Part shown: positions 35,605-49,040 of the stretch, one piece after another | Numbering within the stretch: the first letter of the stretch is position 1 | How the letters are laid out: each line of letters begins with the position of its first letter | Made by a program: the position numbers and the translations under genes | DNA from: Datisca glomerata | Lineage: Eukaryota; Streptophyta; Magnoliopsida; Cucurbitales; Datiscaceae | Direction of reading: 5' to 3' | Length of the DNA: 64,000 bases | Assembly (NCBI GenBank): GCA_003255025.1 | Contig: QANY01005856.1 | Location: 124,001 to 188,000 of the forward strand | The notes under the pieces: model-generated | What the model was told of the DNA's origin: nothing | Database searches by the model: none | The model's input: the letters and a program-made list of their open reading frames with translations, nothing else

Positions 35605-35789
35605 AAACGCCCCTTAAGTCTATTTTCTTCGAATACAATTCTTTGTACTTATATAATTCAATTAAAGCAATGCATACACCATTGCATAGGAAAAAACTAA
35701 TTCCAATGGGAAAGTTTCTTAGTAAAATGTGCCCATCATTATTTTTTATTCCCCATATATTTCCCCTCATCATGCATGAATACATCTTC

Positions 35790-36300
35790 ATATGTTTGAT
35801 GCAAATCCATATGAAAATTTCACTAACTTTAAAAATTTACATAACATCGTTCTTTTTCCTTCAGTAACAATGTGTAACATGCATATGTTTTTTAAAATAT
35901 GTTTCATCGTTATTGAATGTGTGATTAATTTATTTTGAGTATATTTTATTTTACCTTCGGTATTTAACAATGTTCTTAACATGCTATCACAAATAACACA
36001 TGCTTTGTCACCCTTCAAGCTCCAACCAGACAAATCGACATATGTTGGAAAGTCATTTATTGTCCCTAGTACGACAACATGCAAATAATTTTTGTGTGCA
36101 ACATCGGCATCATATGTTTTCACCTTATCCCATGATTGTTTTAGCTTTATCTATTAAGTGTTGTAAATACATATCAATTTCTTACTTAGGTGACTTTGGA
36201 CTAATATTAACAATGACATTATAAAGAACAGTTATTTCATACACTTCCAATTCCAATCGGGATGGGAATATGAGATTCAACTATTTCAAAATATTTGAAA
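35790..36300 (-). pseudogene. CACTA (En/Spm) transposase fragment, TNP2-like
   Basis: The minus-strand frame at 35788-36123 reads TINDFPTYVDLSGWSLKGDK and then ACVIC. This matches the conserved stretch of TNP2-type CACTA transposases, where TINDFPAYG-LSGWSTKG-ACP is typical. Upstream, in broken frames, YLQ-LID and TYDADVAHKN continue the same domain to about 36240. Only about 150 residues remain, with stops downstream. No CACTA terminus was found around it, so it is a stray fragment unrelated in position to the element at 47042. Confidence 0.7.
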
Positions 36301-36473
36301 AGATGATTTGAGAAGAATTGAAGATGATTTAAGACGATTTGAGAAGACGATGAAGTATGAACATTTGAAGACCTCATAGGAAAGAGAGAATGGATTATGG
36401 ACCAATGAAGAAAGATATTTCATGGACTTTTTATGTTGTCAAGTTAGACTATATATATATTTTTTATACAAAG

Positions 36474-36507
36474 CTGAGTGTGAGGGTTGTGTTAGTTCGC
36501 AAACAAA
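36474..36507. repeat. Left copy of a 34-35 bp repeat flanking the LTR element
   Basis: It reads CTGAGTGTGAGGGTTGTGTT and on to AAACAAA, ending exactly at the left LTR. The right copy at 38776-38810 begins exactly where the right LTR ends. Three differences separate the copies. Confidence 0.8.
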
Positions 36508-37316
36508 TGATACGAACCCACTAGGCGACCTACCCTAGGAACCCGATAACAATGTTGGTTTAAGAACCTTAGGATCGATTTCAAACCAAGAATGATAAAA
36601 GCTTGACCCAATTCAAACTTGTTGAAGAGAACTAAAGCCATTCAAAGACACCACAGTCTGGGATGGGAAACGGATTGATAAGTTGGGGTATGTCGAAGAC
36701 ATCACAATCTGGGATGAATGAACAAATTGATAAGTCGGTGTGAACGTCACAAATAAAAATATGATAAGTTAAAATAGTTCAAAAAGAACAAGAGAGAATT
36801 TCTCTAAAATATATCTCTGCCTTTTACAAAAGATAAACCATCTTTATATATAGGTTTTTTCCAGCACATAATATTAAAAGACACCTAATTTTAGTCTAAT
36901 TGCTAATTAAGATAAACCCTATAAAAACTCTAAAAATAATACTGAAATTACATTTGAAATATTAAAGACACATAATTTTAATCTAATTGATAATTAACCC
37001 CTACGATTGCTCTGATGACATGGACAAAACCTTAATTATCATTTGGACTCATCTTAACATGCAATTTTTCAGCCCAAAGCTCCTTGATTAGTCATTTTCT
37101 TTGAATTTCTGAGACCTAGCCCTTGCAATTGACTCATTTCAATTTTGTAATTGACTCCCTTTGTTTTGCTTCATGGTTCTCATCATTCCCCCATTTCTCA
37201 AAAGGATTCATCCTCGAATTTTCACTTGAAATGGACTGTCTCCTTTAGGATGTAGCTTAGCTGAAAATCTTTTTTTCATCATGCCTTTACACTCAAAAGA
37301 ACTTTGTTGCAACTCC

Positions 37317-37321
<5 letters not shown>

Positions 37322-37371
<50 letters not shown>
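37322..37371. repeat. (CT)n microsatellite, about 25 units
   Basis: An uninterrupted CT dinucleotide repeat of about 50 bp in the internal region of the non-autonomous LTR element. Confidence 0.95.
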
Positions 37372-37373
<2 letters not shown>

Positions 37374-38071
37374 TTTTTTTTAAAGATATTCAGGTGCTAA
37401 ACCGAAGGAAATTTAAATCTAAATTCAAATTCAAATTGAATTCAAATTATAGGATATGATAAGATTAGATAAGATATGAGAATAAGGATAAGGATAAAGA
37501 TGGATAAGAGTTCAAATTGAAATTGAATTTAAATTCAAATTCAAATTAAAGATGAGGAGAAGGATAATAGAAAATGATAAGATAAACAAATAAGGATAAC
37601 AAAATTTAAAAGATATAGATAACATATGGATAAGATGTGATAAGATGATAATATTATAAGAGGATAAGATGATAACTAAAACAATGCAAATTTGATTTTT
37701 TAGGTAATACAACGCGGAAAAACGTAAGGACCTCAAAACTGGATGAAAACAATAGAATTGGACTTTGAAGTTCAAATACGGATTGTAGGACCCGAAAATC
37801 CATTCTTTTTTATATGCAATAATAGTTGTTTCAAATCACGGATGAAAATTTATGATAGTTTTAAGAACCACAATTTCTAAAAATCAAAGAGCAACCCGAT
37901 ACCAAATGATGTGAACCTCAAGCGACCTGCCTTGAAACTCGACAACAAGATATTGGACAACTTGCTCAAGAATACTAAAAATCTAATTCTTAAGAGAAAG
38001 ATTCTGACCCAATGATTAAAAGGAATCATGAACCAAATGATGGAAAAGATAACCTAATTTGACGAGTCAAA

Positions 38072-38083
38072 GCTCTAATACCA
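38072..38083 (-). promoter_or_regulatory. Primer-binding site, tRNA-Met type
   Basis: The minus strand reads TGGTATTAGAGC two bases inside the 5' LTR, one transition away from the standard TGGTATCAGAGC. Confidence 0.8.
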
Positions 38084-38775
38084 AATGATACGAACTCACT
38101 AGGCGACTCACCCTAGATACCCGATAACAATGATAGTTCAAGAATTCTAGGATCGATTTCAAATCAAGAAGGATAAAAAATTGACCCAATTCAAACTTGT
38201 TGAAGAGAATCAAAACTATTCGAAAACACCACAAAAATATGGGATGGAAGAATGGATTGATAAGTTGGGGTATGTCGAAGACGCGACAATCCAGGACGGA
38301 TGAGTGAATCGATAAGTCAGTGTGAACGTCACAGATAAAAATCTGATCAGTTCAAATAGTTCAAAAAGATCTAGAGAAAATTTCTTTAAATTTTATTATC
38401 AATAATCTCTGCCTTTTACAAAAGATAAACCCTCTTTATATAGAAGTTTTTTCCCGCACATAATATTAAAAGATATCTCATTTTAGTCTAATTACTAATT
38501 AAAATAAACCCTATAAAAACTCTAAAAATAATATTGAAATTACATTTGAAATATTAAAGACTTAATCTAATTAATAATTAACCCCTACGATTGCTCTGAT
38601 GACATGGACAAAACCTTAATTATCATTTAGACTCATCTTGGCATGCAAATTTTCAAAAACAACCCAAAATTCCTTGATCAGCCATTTTCTTTGAATTTCT
38701 GAGATCTAACCCTTGCAATTGACTCATTTCAAATTTGTAATTGACTCTCTTTGCTTTGCTTCATGGGTCTCATCA

Positions 38776-38810
38776 CTGAGTGTGGGGGTTGTGTTAGTTT
38801 CGTAAACAAA
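38776..38810. repeat. Right copy of the 34-35 bp flanking repeat
   Basis: It reads CTGAGTGTGGGGGTTGTGTT through CGTAAACAAA. See the left copy at 36474. Confidence 0.8.
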
Positions 38811-41800
38811 GAACCAACCAAAGCAATGGAAGCGTCGCGCTTGACAAAGTTAAATCGTTATTAACAATTTTTTTTCTTGAAAACATTTTTCTGGCTCAAT
38901 CTATTTATATATTGGTTTGATACACAATAGAAAATAAATTTATACCTTCAGATAATGAGGGATGATCAGGTTCATCGAACTCTTCAAGAATGATTGAGTT
39001 CCTCAAACTCTTCAAGAATGATCAGTTTCTCAAATCCTCAAATCTTCCATACGTAGTCTCTGGTACTAAAAAGACGGATGTGTGGACGTCTCAAAGAAAT
39101 AGGGATTGATCATACACTCACTTTTTTAGACTCCACTATGATAGCAACATATGAGAAAGTAGAATAGGAAAAATGACAACATCTCAACATATGAGAAAGT
39201 AGAATATGGAAAATGACAATTCTTTTAAAATCTTCTCTCTAACAACAAAAAATTTCTTAAGAATTGAAGTCTCTCTCTTTCTAATTTTTAAAATTCTCTA
39301 TCTAATGAAAGAGGGGACGATGAAAATTATCTATCCCTCATTGATATAAATCACTATTTGAAAGGGGCAGATAAAATTAGATCTCATTTTTGATTTCAAA
39401 TTAGATAACCCTTATCTAATAGGGGGTCATCTCCCCCTTTAGGGAGGTAGCTGAAATTTTCCCGCGCCACACATGAGTCCCGTATGGTGTGATCTCATTC
39501 AATTAGAGAAAGTGATCAAATTTTAATTCAACATTTAAATTCGATATTTCTTGATAAGATTATCTATAATTTGAATTATCAAGCAACCCTTATCTAATAA
39601 GTGATAAGATAGTTTTCACTTTGAATTATTAGATAACACTTATCTGATAACCCTCATCTAATAAGTGGCCACCTCCCACTAGATGAGATGGTTGGCTAGT
39701 GTGGCGTGATCATCTTCAAGAAAAATATAAGATACCACATGGAATAATTGTATGTGGTAGGTGCACCACATTATCTAATCTAATTTTAACTTATTAAATA
39801 TCACATTATATTTATCTCGATGAATTTTCATAAATTAATTGATTAGGTTCTTCATAAAAGAACACTCCTACTATAACATATTTATAGAAAGTATACTACT
39901 TTAGAATTAAGTAATTCTAGACTATTTATTGTAATCCTATTTACATGTCTAATTATTATTCATAAAGATGACATAGGGACTCATGGACCTAAAATCTCAA
40001 GCTCCAATTATTAATGTATTATTTTATCAATTTCAAAGTTACTCGAGTATAAGCTTGAAATTGCACTCTTGAAATTACAAATATTAATTACTCAAAGAAC
40101 ACACTAGTATTTAAATAATCACTAGATATAGATCAATCCTCAATAAATAGTTCATAATTAAAGCTAGATCTATAATCGTTAACCTCTCAAATTACTTCTT
40201 TATCTTTGATTTCTGTTGATTCCTTAATGAATTATAAATTTATGATCTTACCATAAATCGAGTGCTCTCATTTTAGACTTGAATCAGTACTTAATAGAAC
40301 TATTTATCTTATTTCATAACAAATGAATGGATTACATTTTGTACATTAACATTCTCTATTTTTACTTCATTTCACTTTTAAAATACAAAGAATTAAGTTT
40401 GATGAGTTACATAACCTTTACCGAGTAAGTTAAAAAGCATAATGTTATAAAAATGAGTTTATTAATTACTCAGGATTGAAATTGTTTCAAATTTCAGCAG
40501 CAATATGATAAATTTTGGATACTATATATTCTAACGGTACCATTAGAGATTCACATCTATCACATCCCATTCTTATACAATCTCATTATATAAAGTATCA
40601 TAGTTTCAATATCTCAACATTAACGGTCCGATAAGATTGTTCATTCTTAATGAAAATGAGTTGTACTTGTATCATTGATCAATTAAATATCACAACTTTA
40701 ATCATTAATTACTTACATTTTTATTATTATCCTTAAACATTATCCTCTTGTATATAACACTTATATACAATTTTAAGGCCACATATAATAATCACTAGTT
40801 AAATTACATGTGATATGCACAGTTTTATTATTTGATTTTATTATTTTGATTGTTTCTTATAAATTACTTATTCATATAAAAAACTTTGAATAAAATACAT
40901 TTATTAGTAGATATAGATACAAAACTACAATTATAACTCTTATGTTTTTCATAAGTCTTACCCACAAAATATTTTTGATTAAGTTAATTATGCTATAAGG
41001 ACACCCTCTATACATTTGTTACTTCAATTTTCTAGTATATTATTTATTTGATCTCTATGTGATAAATGAACTAAAAACATGTTTTATTCTTTTATTGATT
41101 GATTGAAGTTATCTAATATATATCTTAATGACGAAATAACTTATTATGTTCATATGTCTAAAAAAAATTTTAAATGAGAAACAATAAGAAAATGAAAAGT
41201 TTGCTCATGAGATACATCATTTAGAGAAATAAGAAAATAAGAAAAATTAACAATTAAAATAATACACCATTAATAAAGTCAATGGGCGATTTTGAAATTA
41301 TAAAATAAAAGGTGGAAAAATGTTCTAAAATGATTCTCATTCTCATCCCACTTTTAATATACTAGTCGACACGTACATGCTTCACACTTATTCAATCAAC
41401 TTAAAAATGTACATATAATTTTAAATTAATATTAAGTTGAAATAAATATACCATCATCTTTAAAAATTATTCTACTTCTAAACTAAAAGTGAAACAGTAA
41501 TAATAATAACCGGTTTATAATGTTAAAATTAGTGCTATTTGAATGGTATAAGAAATATTTTTATTTTACCAATTTGTCAGAAATAAGTATACCATATTAA
41601 AGGATACTTTCTCGTATTTAAAATATATTAATGTCTTTCTATAACGTCATGTATATGAATTTCATGTTACTGATAACATAAATATTTAAGAATATTTAAT
41701 ATATAAATTTATAATGAACAAATCATGATTGACTTATAATTAAATATTAGTTATAAAAGATCTTAAAATCAATCAACGGATATTCACATCTTTAGTTACA

Positions 41801-42708
41801 TAAGATTATCAAGATATTTTATTTTACTAACTATAAATAAATTATTATTGGATAAAAATAAAATATTATCAAATGAATTAAATGAGGAAAGAAGTGAAAT
41901 AACTAATTTTTGTGTTATATTTTAATAGACTTTAAATGACAAAAAAGAAAATCAAAAATTTTTTACATTTAAGTTCATTTTAATATAATATAGATAGATA
42001 GATATTGATAAAGATAAAAAATAAAACTTTCATTATGTTTATAAAGTATCAAACATACATGATTGGAAACATTAAATGAAAAAAATCACTTTATTCATTA
42101 ATCATCGATAAAGACTTTATATCATATGCTTTAAGGGCATCATTCCCAGCATGTTTTCCCCACTACCCGGTTGAAAATACTACGCTCATCTGTCACCGCA
42201 TATAATTATTCCCACTACATGGAGATAAAACTTAGGTGTTACTAAACATAAGATGATGGGATAAAGATATACCATATTTGCAAAGACCACCGGTGAGATT
42301 TGATCTCTTGATTTTGGATAAGAAATTCAAGTTTCTTACCATATGAGCCCACCTTTAGGGGAAAGTCAGGCTATGTATGAGTTCTTAGCGTATGACTTTC
42401 ATAGTCTAGACTATTATATTATAATACGATAAAGTCTAAACTAACATGACTTTTGTTGGTGTTTTATTTTTTAGGAAGTACTTGTATTGAGTTTTGATTT
42501 CTTAATATTAATTGAGATGATATTTGAGGAGTTTCTGGTTTTGTGTTTAGTTTGATATCATATGTAAACACTATTTCCTTATTCTATTTAAACTCTATTT
42601 CCCTATTTCAACATTCTTTATACCAGTCCTAAAAATCAGTATGCAACCCTACTCTCCTACAACTTTCTTATACTTTTTCTTTCTCCAAACACTTGCAAAT
42701 ACAATGCA
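38811..42708. other. Long AT-rich intergenic stretch
   Basis: I see no gene, RNA or clear element. 39400-39680 has several 'cttatctaataagtg'-like repeats of a short word. The sequence near 42140-42290 looks MITE-like, but no paired ends were found. Confidence 0.5.
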
Positions 42709-42831
42709 ATGAATTTCAGAAAAAGAAAAACAGTTGATATTCTGCTTGAAGATGATTTTGGAAATGACGATGATTTCATGATGTTTAAAAATAGTCCATC
42801 TCATCTGATGAAAAAGTCGAAGACTTTTTAA
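42709..42831 (+). CDS. Small ORF, 40 residues, unknown
   Basis: The ATG at 42709 opens a frame of 40 codons ending TAA at 42829-42831. The peptide begins with a basic stretch (NFRKRKTVD), has an acidic middle (LLEDDFGNDDDF) and ends with a basic tail (LMKKSKTF). It has no hydrophobic signal segment. Upstream is a pyrimidine-rich stretch (42640-42690) like a plant 5' UTR, but an ATG CAA TGA at 42704 overlaps its start. It is too short to name. It may be a real small protein, a first exon or chance. Confidence 0.25.
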   Translation: MNFRKRKTVDILLEDDFGNDDDFMMFKNSPSHLMKKSKTF

Positions 42832-43755
42832 CTAACGCATAAGACAATCTAGTCTCTAGCTATATAGTTAAAGGAGGTCTCTTTTCTTAAATATAAATAT
42901 AAATTTAGTATTTAATTGATTTTGTAAATTATTCTTGTGTTTTTGTATAAAAACTTATTTGCATTTCAGTCGTCGTAGTGCATAAACCAAGACATAAAAT
43001 CATGGTCAAAACCTTGTCATAGTGAATCATAACTCTCCGAAATATTGAAGCTTTTATAAATTTGTAGGTTTTTTTTGGTTTCTCTCTCTAATTATTTAAT
43101 TTATCCAATTCTTTTTCCAAAGCTTTAACAAAACATAATATAAGTGACCCCAATTAATTTTAACTATAAACCTTTGTTGAAGAGGTAATTATGAAAGATA
43201 AACATACGAAAAAAATCTAGAAGGTGTTAAATATTGAGAGTGTACTGTAAAGAAACATTTATTAGTGTAGGCACTCGCATTCACGCACATTTTTTGTCTA
43301 CATGATAAAAAAAGCTGACATTAAAAGATGCCAACATTATTAAAAGATCGTGCAACATTTGAAAGTATTCATAGTATATAATACAAATAGAGAAGGTGTT
43401 TCTTCTTCTTGGAAAAATCTAAACTCAGTAGTCATCAACTACAAAGGAATCAAAATCCGCTTGAAGAATCATTTACTATGATGAAAGACATTTCATTAAT
43501 GGAAGTAATGTTAGTGCATTGTGTGAAAATGGGATATCCATTAATGTTCTTAGAAATTCGCAATTATGTAGAGTGGCGTTTGATATTAGTAGATCACCAA
43601 AATGATATAAACGCCATCATTTGAGAGGGCGAGAACGACATTATTAAAATGATTTAAAAACACCGAGTGAAAGGGAACATATTCTAAGTAAAAGACGCAA
43701 TGTACACAAATGGGGTGTAAATTGTTTGGATGGTTAGTCTACTATAAAAAAATTC

Positions 43756-43774
43756 CACTACAAGAAAGGTATGG
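43756..43774. mobile_element. Detached CACTA terminus
   Basis: CACTACAAGAAAGGTATGG is a CACTA transposon end that runs abruptly into copia sequence. Its last six bases (GTATGG) are the reverse complement of the broken edge CCATAC at 51635-51640, where the large CACTA element ends without a terminus. It is therefore the missing end of that element, left behind by an inversion. Confidence 0.85.
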
Positions 43775-45692
43775 ATTCTGCTTTTGTACAAAAAAAATGG
43801 TCATGGTACAACTATTGTTTATCCCATTTTGATTGCTATACACGTTGGTGTCGAAAATACTACTACAGTAATTCCCGTTTACATAAGTCTGCTGCTCCCA
43901 TTTTGGGTTTACATGATTCTACTACTAGCTGTCATGATTTTATTTGACCTAGTTCTGAAACAATTTTGATTGATAATGTGTCTATTTTATCTGTTAATAA
44001 TGAAACCTCTATTCGTGTTTTTACCACTCATGATTCTGAAAACAATATAAATTCTTCTGCTTTGCCAATTTCTGAAATTTCTGATAAGAATGCTAGCTGT
44101 GTTTATGGTAATTCTAGTTCTGGACATAATAATTTACCGTCTGTCAAGCATAATTCACCCCCTCCCCCTTCTGGTTCAGACTACTCTTATTCTAAGGACA
44201 ATTCTTCTTCTGTAAATGTTGGTTTGCCTATGTGTTCTGCTTCTTTTTAGCCCCATGTGTCTAGCACTTCCACCCATCCTATGTAAACTAGGTCTAAGTC
44301 TGGGATTTCTAAGAAGAAAACTTTTCTTTCCTGTGGTCCTTCTGGTCAGATTTTTAAATCTGAACCTTCTTCTTTCTCTTCTGCTATCAAAAGTCCCGAA
44401 TGGACTCAAGCTACGGTTGATGAGTATCAAGCTCTTCTTTCTCAAAGGACTTGGTCTCTTGTTCCCCTCCCCCCTAATAAGAATCTTGTAGGATGCAAAT
44501 GAGTTTACAAACTCAAATATCATCCTAATGGCACCATTGCTAGACATAAAGCATGTTTAGTCGCTAAATATTTTCACCAACAGGATGGTTTAGACTATAG
44601 TGAGACTTTTAGTCCCGTTATAAAGAAACCAACCATTATGATCTTACTTTCCTTGGCTGCTAAATATGGTTGGTTTTTGAGACAATTGGATGTTAAAAAC
44701 GCTTTCTTACCTGGTACTTTAACTGAGGAAGTTTACATAACACAACCTCCCGATTTTGTTAGTACATATTATCCTAATTATGTTTGCCAGTTAAATAAGT
44801 CTTTATATGGATTAAAATAGGCTCCTAGAGCGTGGTTTGAGCAATTTACATCTCATTTGTTGTCCATAGGCTTTGTTAGTTCTCATGCTGATACTTCATT
44901 GTTTGTTCATGCTACTTCTTCTTCTCTCACCTATATTTTATTATTTGTTGACGATATTATCATTAGTGGAACATCTAATGCCTTTATTAATAAGATTGTG
45001 CATAATCTAAAAGATCATTTTGATATAAGTGACTTAGGTGATCGAAAATACTTCTTAGGCCTAGAGATCTCTAGAACTTCTTCTGGTATATTCGTTAATC
45101 AACAAAAGTACTCATAAATCTCCTTTTATGTTCTGTTTCTGGATCCCCTTTGCCTGATGTCACCTTTTATAGGAGCATTGTTGGTTCTCTCCAATATTTG
45201 ACCTTTACTATGCCTGATATTGCTTTTATTGTTAATCGTGTTTATCAGTTTATACACCCACCCACTTCCTCACACTTGGTTGTTGTTAAATGTATCTTTA
45301 GGTATATTCTAGGAACAATTGATCACAATATTATATTTAGACCTGGTTCTATCTCTTTGTAGGCCTTTATAGATGCTGATTGGGCTGGTGACCCAACATA
45401 TACACATTCAACCTCAGGATTTATGATCCTTCTTGGTCTGAATGCCATTTCTTGGAGTTCAAAAAAGCATCCAACTGTTGCTAGGTCTTCAACTGAAGCG
45501 GAATACAAAGCATTAGCGAATACTGTAGCTAAGTTAAGCTGGCTAAGAAAACTCCTTCAAGATCTTCATGTCTATCAGACTCAGGCTCCTATTCTCTACT
45601 GTGACAACACATTAGCTATATCCTTCAGCTCGAATCCTGTTCTACATGCTTAAACAAACTCATTCACAAGCCGTGGATTAGTTTGAGGGGGG
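43775..45692 (+). pseudogene. Copia pol 3' half (reverse transcriptase and RNase H), inverted piece
   Basis: It begins inside the linker after integrase, with a Ser/Thr/Pro-rich stretch at 43966-44290. Reverse transcriptase follows from about 44390, with VYKLKYHPNGTI, QLDVKNAFLPG and YGLK then a stop. The catalytic motif LLFVDDIIIS lies near 44937-44966. A deletion and frameshift near 45115-45145 removes part of the connection. RNase H follows (DADWAGD, ARSSTEAEYKA, YCDNT) and then a stop. The polypurine tract TTTGAGGGGGG adjoins the LTR. Gag, protease and integrase of this element are on the opposite strand at 51641-54292. There are several stops, so it is not functional. Confidence 0.9.
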
Positions 45693-45926
45693 TGTTAATG
45701 AAAAGATAAATTAGATTAATTATTTTATTGTTATAATTGTTGAGGGTCGTTCTGTACTTTCCTTCATCTTATCTTCTTAGGTTTGTTTTTGGTTTTTAGT
45801 TCTTCTCAGTACTCTTTTCTGGTTTAATGAGAATTGATAGCATTTTGCCTTCTTCTTCATCTTCTCTTCTTCTCTTCATAATTTTGTCCTCAATCTCCAT
45901 CTCTCAGCTTTCCTTTATCTTCTTTA
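45693..45926 (+). repeat. 3' LTR of the split copia element
   Basis: It begins TGTTAATGAAAAG and ends CTTCTTTA. It is the same LTR as 54293-54502 in the opposite orientation, with a 24 bp length difference near 45833-45860. The next five bases, GGATC, match the complement of AATCC found beyond the other LTR with one mismatch. Confidence 0.85.
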
Positions 45927-47041
45927 GGATCCTCCTCACATTATGAATACAAGAGTCAATGCTCAAATTTCTTTTAATTGAGGATGTAGTTACAAGCTGA
46001 GATAAACTCTATTTTGCAATCTCTACGAGTTCTGTTGTTTTCACTCCATAACCTGTGTACCACACAACATCTAGAAAAGTAGTTGTGGTGGAGAGAAAGC
46101 ATATGTGTATGCTATATCCATAAATTGATATCCTTTCTTCACTAGGATTTTGACAAAAAAAAGTAATACTTTTAACACTCCAACTACTACTTTCTTATCT
46201 TCTATTTTTTTTTCTTATTGTTCTTTAAAGGAGCTTGGGTACTAACATAAATTTAATCATAAAATTGAGATGATAAAACATATTCAAGAGAATGTATTGG
46301 AATGGGCATTTTCTCTCGTCTACTTAGCACTAAAGTCTTAATGTATTAATATTCATCCTTGTGCTTATTGTCTTTCAAAACATATTTGATTTCACTAAGT
46401 ATATTATACATCCATCATACACTTATGCCATAATGAGACCGTCTTTATTAAAAACCTATAGAAACTTATAAATAGGTTTTGTAATGGATAATAGGTTAAC
46501 CATTTAATCCCAAGTCATGAATCCCTATATCTTATGCAATCAAATCAACAGATTTTTCGTACTCCCATCATTATATTCACCAACTCCTTCCATAAGTTAA
46601 AACAGTTGATGTTGTTATGACATTTTTAACATCATTAAGTCATTTTAGCATTATGTAATGTGATCACATCTCTTTGTGTTATCTTTAGTAGCTCTAAATT
46701 AGAGTGACTCTTAAATATTATCCATGCGTGATTGATTAATAAAGTATTCTCACAATTCTTTTGCTTTTTACATACATATCCTCAAAACAATAATTTGCTA
46801 AAGTTGTTGTATCAAATTCAACATATCTACAAACATGGTGACCAAAAGATATGTAAATGTAACTTTTCTACTTCTTAATTTTATAGTTTCCTTCTGGTTA
46901 ACAACTTGAATAACATTAGAAAGGACTGACCACATTAATCGCTTTCATCATGTCGATCCCTGATGTCTCCACCCAAGAATAATCTTCAACATATAGAAAC
47001 AACACACCACGCTATTTACTGCTATGTGTTAAAAAGAGGAT
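45927..47041. other. Intergenic DNA between the copia LTR and the CACTA left end
   Basis: AT-rich with no supported gene. Under the inversion model this was the host DNA separating the two elements. Confidence 0.6.
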
Positions 47042-48199
47042 CACTACAAGAAAAACTGTTATTAGCGGCGGTTTTGATCGTCTTTAGCGACGGTTTTAAC
47101 CGCCGTAAAATTTTTTGGCTGCGGTTTTTCCAACCGCCGAACGGCCGTCGACAAATGAGGGTATCTGCCACGGTTTTATTTCTCTTTCACGGCGGTTAAA
47201 ATCGCCGCCAAAATCCCAGAAATTGGAGAAAACTTCTGTGTTTTTCCGGCGGTTTTAAACCACCGGTAAATATTTTTTAGCGGCGGTTCAAACCGCCGCA
47301 AAAGCCCAAAAACAGAATAAAAATACTTTCTGGTGATTTTGAACCAAAATGGCCACTATAAATTGAAATTTTGGCTAGAATGTTTTCTATTTTTTAAAAA
47401 TCTCATAATTTTTAAAAATACATGTTTCAGAAAACATTCTATATCATATATTTCAGAATCTACCAATACAAAAATTTCAACATTTCAGAGTCCATCAATT
47501 CAAATATTCACAAATTATTACATTTTAAACGTTCGTAAATTCAGACATTCATAAATATTTAAAAATTCAGAATTGATCGATTGAAGCATTTACAAATTCT
47601 AAATACAAAGCTATATGAGTTCATACTTAAGCAATATATAGTATTTTTCATCCTCACTGAACATTAAGCGATCATAAAGTTGATGGAGGATCTCCAGAAT
47701 CCTATAAACACATAAAAATGAACAAAATTAGTATTAGTGTTGGAATAAACATAATTTATAATTATATAAAATATATATTCCTTAAAAATGTTACATGATC
47801 GCCGCTAGGGAATGAGAACGAAGGATTTTGTGCTTGCATCATTTTCATAAGGTACGCCACTTGAGATTGAAGTTGAACTGTTTTTCTTAAAAAACATGGA
47901 GTTATGACATAACTCTCTCATGTTCTGCACATGGAACGAACGTCTGTTCAGAGAACTGACGGCTGTTCTGTGATCCAAAAACACTGGTGGGAGTTGGACC
48001 TAGTCTCATTCCACGGACTCGTCCAGGATGCTTTGGACCTATAACTTCAGAAAATGCATCTCTAGGGTGATATTATTCTCATCCTACGTTTGGGTTGCCA
48101 GAAGTTCTTGCATTTTCTCCTACAAAATAAACAATTCAATCACATATGTGACAATGTAATTGAAAAAATAAAAAATATTGACAAAATATAGACTTAAAA

Positions 48200-48900
48200 A
48201 ATAATTCTTACAACTCTAGAAGCAGATTCTTGATCTACTAAATTTCCATCTCTTGCGTTTATGCATTTCTATAAACAGTTTGACCGCATTGGGCTCTCTC
48301 CCCAACATCTCCGTCTATCATTATGTTTAAAAAAAATTATATTTTGATCACAAAACTAAAAACAAAAATATTATTTATAATAAAAAAAGATTTATGTGCC
48401 ATTTCATCTTTTTTAGCATAGCTTTCCTTTCCTAAAGAATGATGTATACTTTATTTTACTCGTACCTCAATATTTGTTTCACTACGAGCATGTTATTTGA
48501 GAAACAAAATTAGTATTTATTCTATGTAATAAACAAAATGCAATGTCAAAATAAAATATTGTAATACCATTCCTTCAGAAGAGAACAAAAAATGGACAAT
48601 AGTATTCCACTGATCTCGTGAAACTTCCTCAGGTTTATGTCTTAGGCATTCTTCTTCACTCGGATATTTTGTCGTGTTCATTGTTCTCAATTTGCTTTTG
48701 CCATCCTTCCAACTCTTATTAATTAAACACAATGCAAACTTTCGGTTAGCATCGGCAACTTCCCATTTACTCTGAAAAATGACAAATGTATAGTTAATAA
48801 ATACATAATCGAAGAGACAATTACAAATAAGAATTTATACCTTCACAATATCCCATACTGCGTTCTTGTACATTTTAGGTTCTTTCTTCTAATTTTTATA
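48200..48900 (-). pseudogene. CACTA second frame, plant En/Spm transposase-like, decayed
   Basis: Minus-strand segments read NKSWKDGKSKLRTMNTTKYP and then SRDQWNTIVHF (48517-48732). Further on, near 48200-48260, is ARDGNLVDQESASRV. Order and spacing resemble the plant Transposase_24 (Ptta/En/Spm) protein that follows TNP2 in CACTA elements. Frames are broken and intron boundaries unclear. The assignment is from motif memory. Confidence 0.5.
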
Positions 48901-49040
48901 TGTGATCGGCAATAGATCGTAGGTGCATCCTAATGAAGCCAAAAAGCTCGTATACATAGATGCTTGATCCTTGATCGGTTGTTCTGCTGCGCTGAATTCA
49001 ACTTTCACTTTCTTCCCTTCAAGTAAATTCCATATATGAG

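Larger units (their letters stand above)
36508..38775 (-). mobile_element. Non-autonomous LTR retrotransposon (TRIM/LARD-like)
   Basis: Two LTRs of 678 bp (36508-37185) and 690 bp (38086-38775) enclose about 900 bp without coding capacity. A primer-binding site at 38072-38083 and a purine-rich tract (GAGAAATGGGGGAA on the minus strand, 37186-37199) adjoin the LTRs and show minus orientation. Each LTR contains a TATATA-type promoter motif (for example near 36843-36853). Movement would have needed enzymes from another element. The flanks are a 34-35 bp direct repeat in place of the usual 4-6 bp duplication. Confidence 0.85.
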
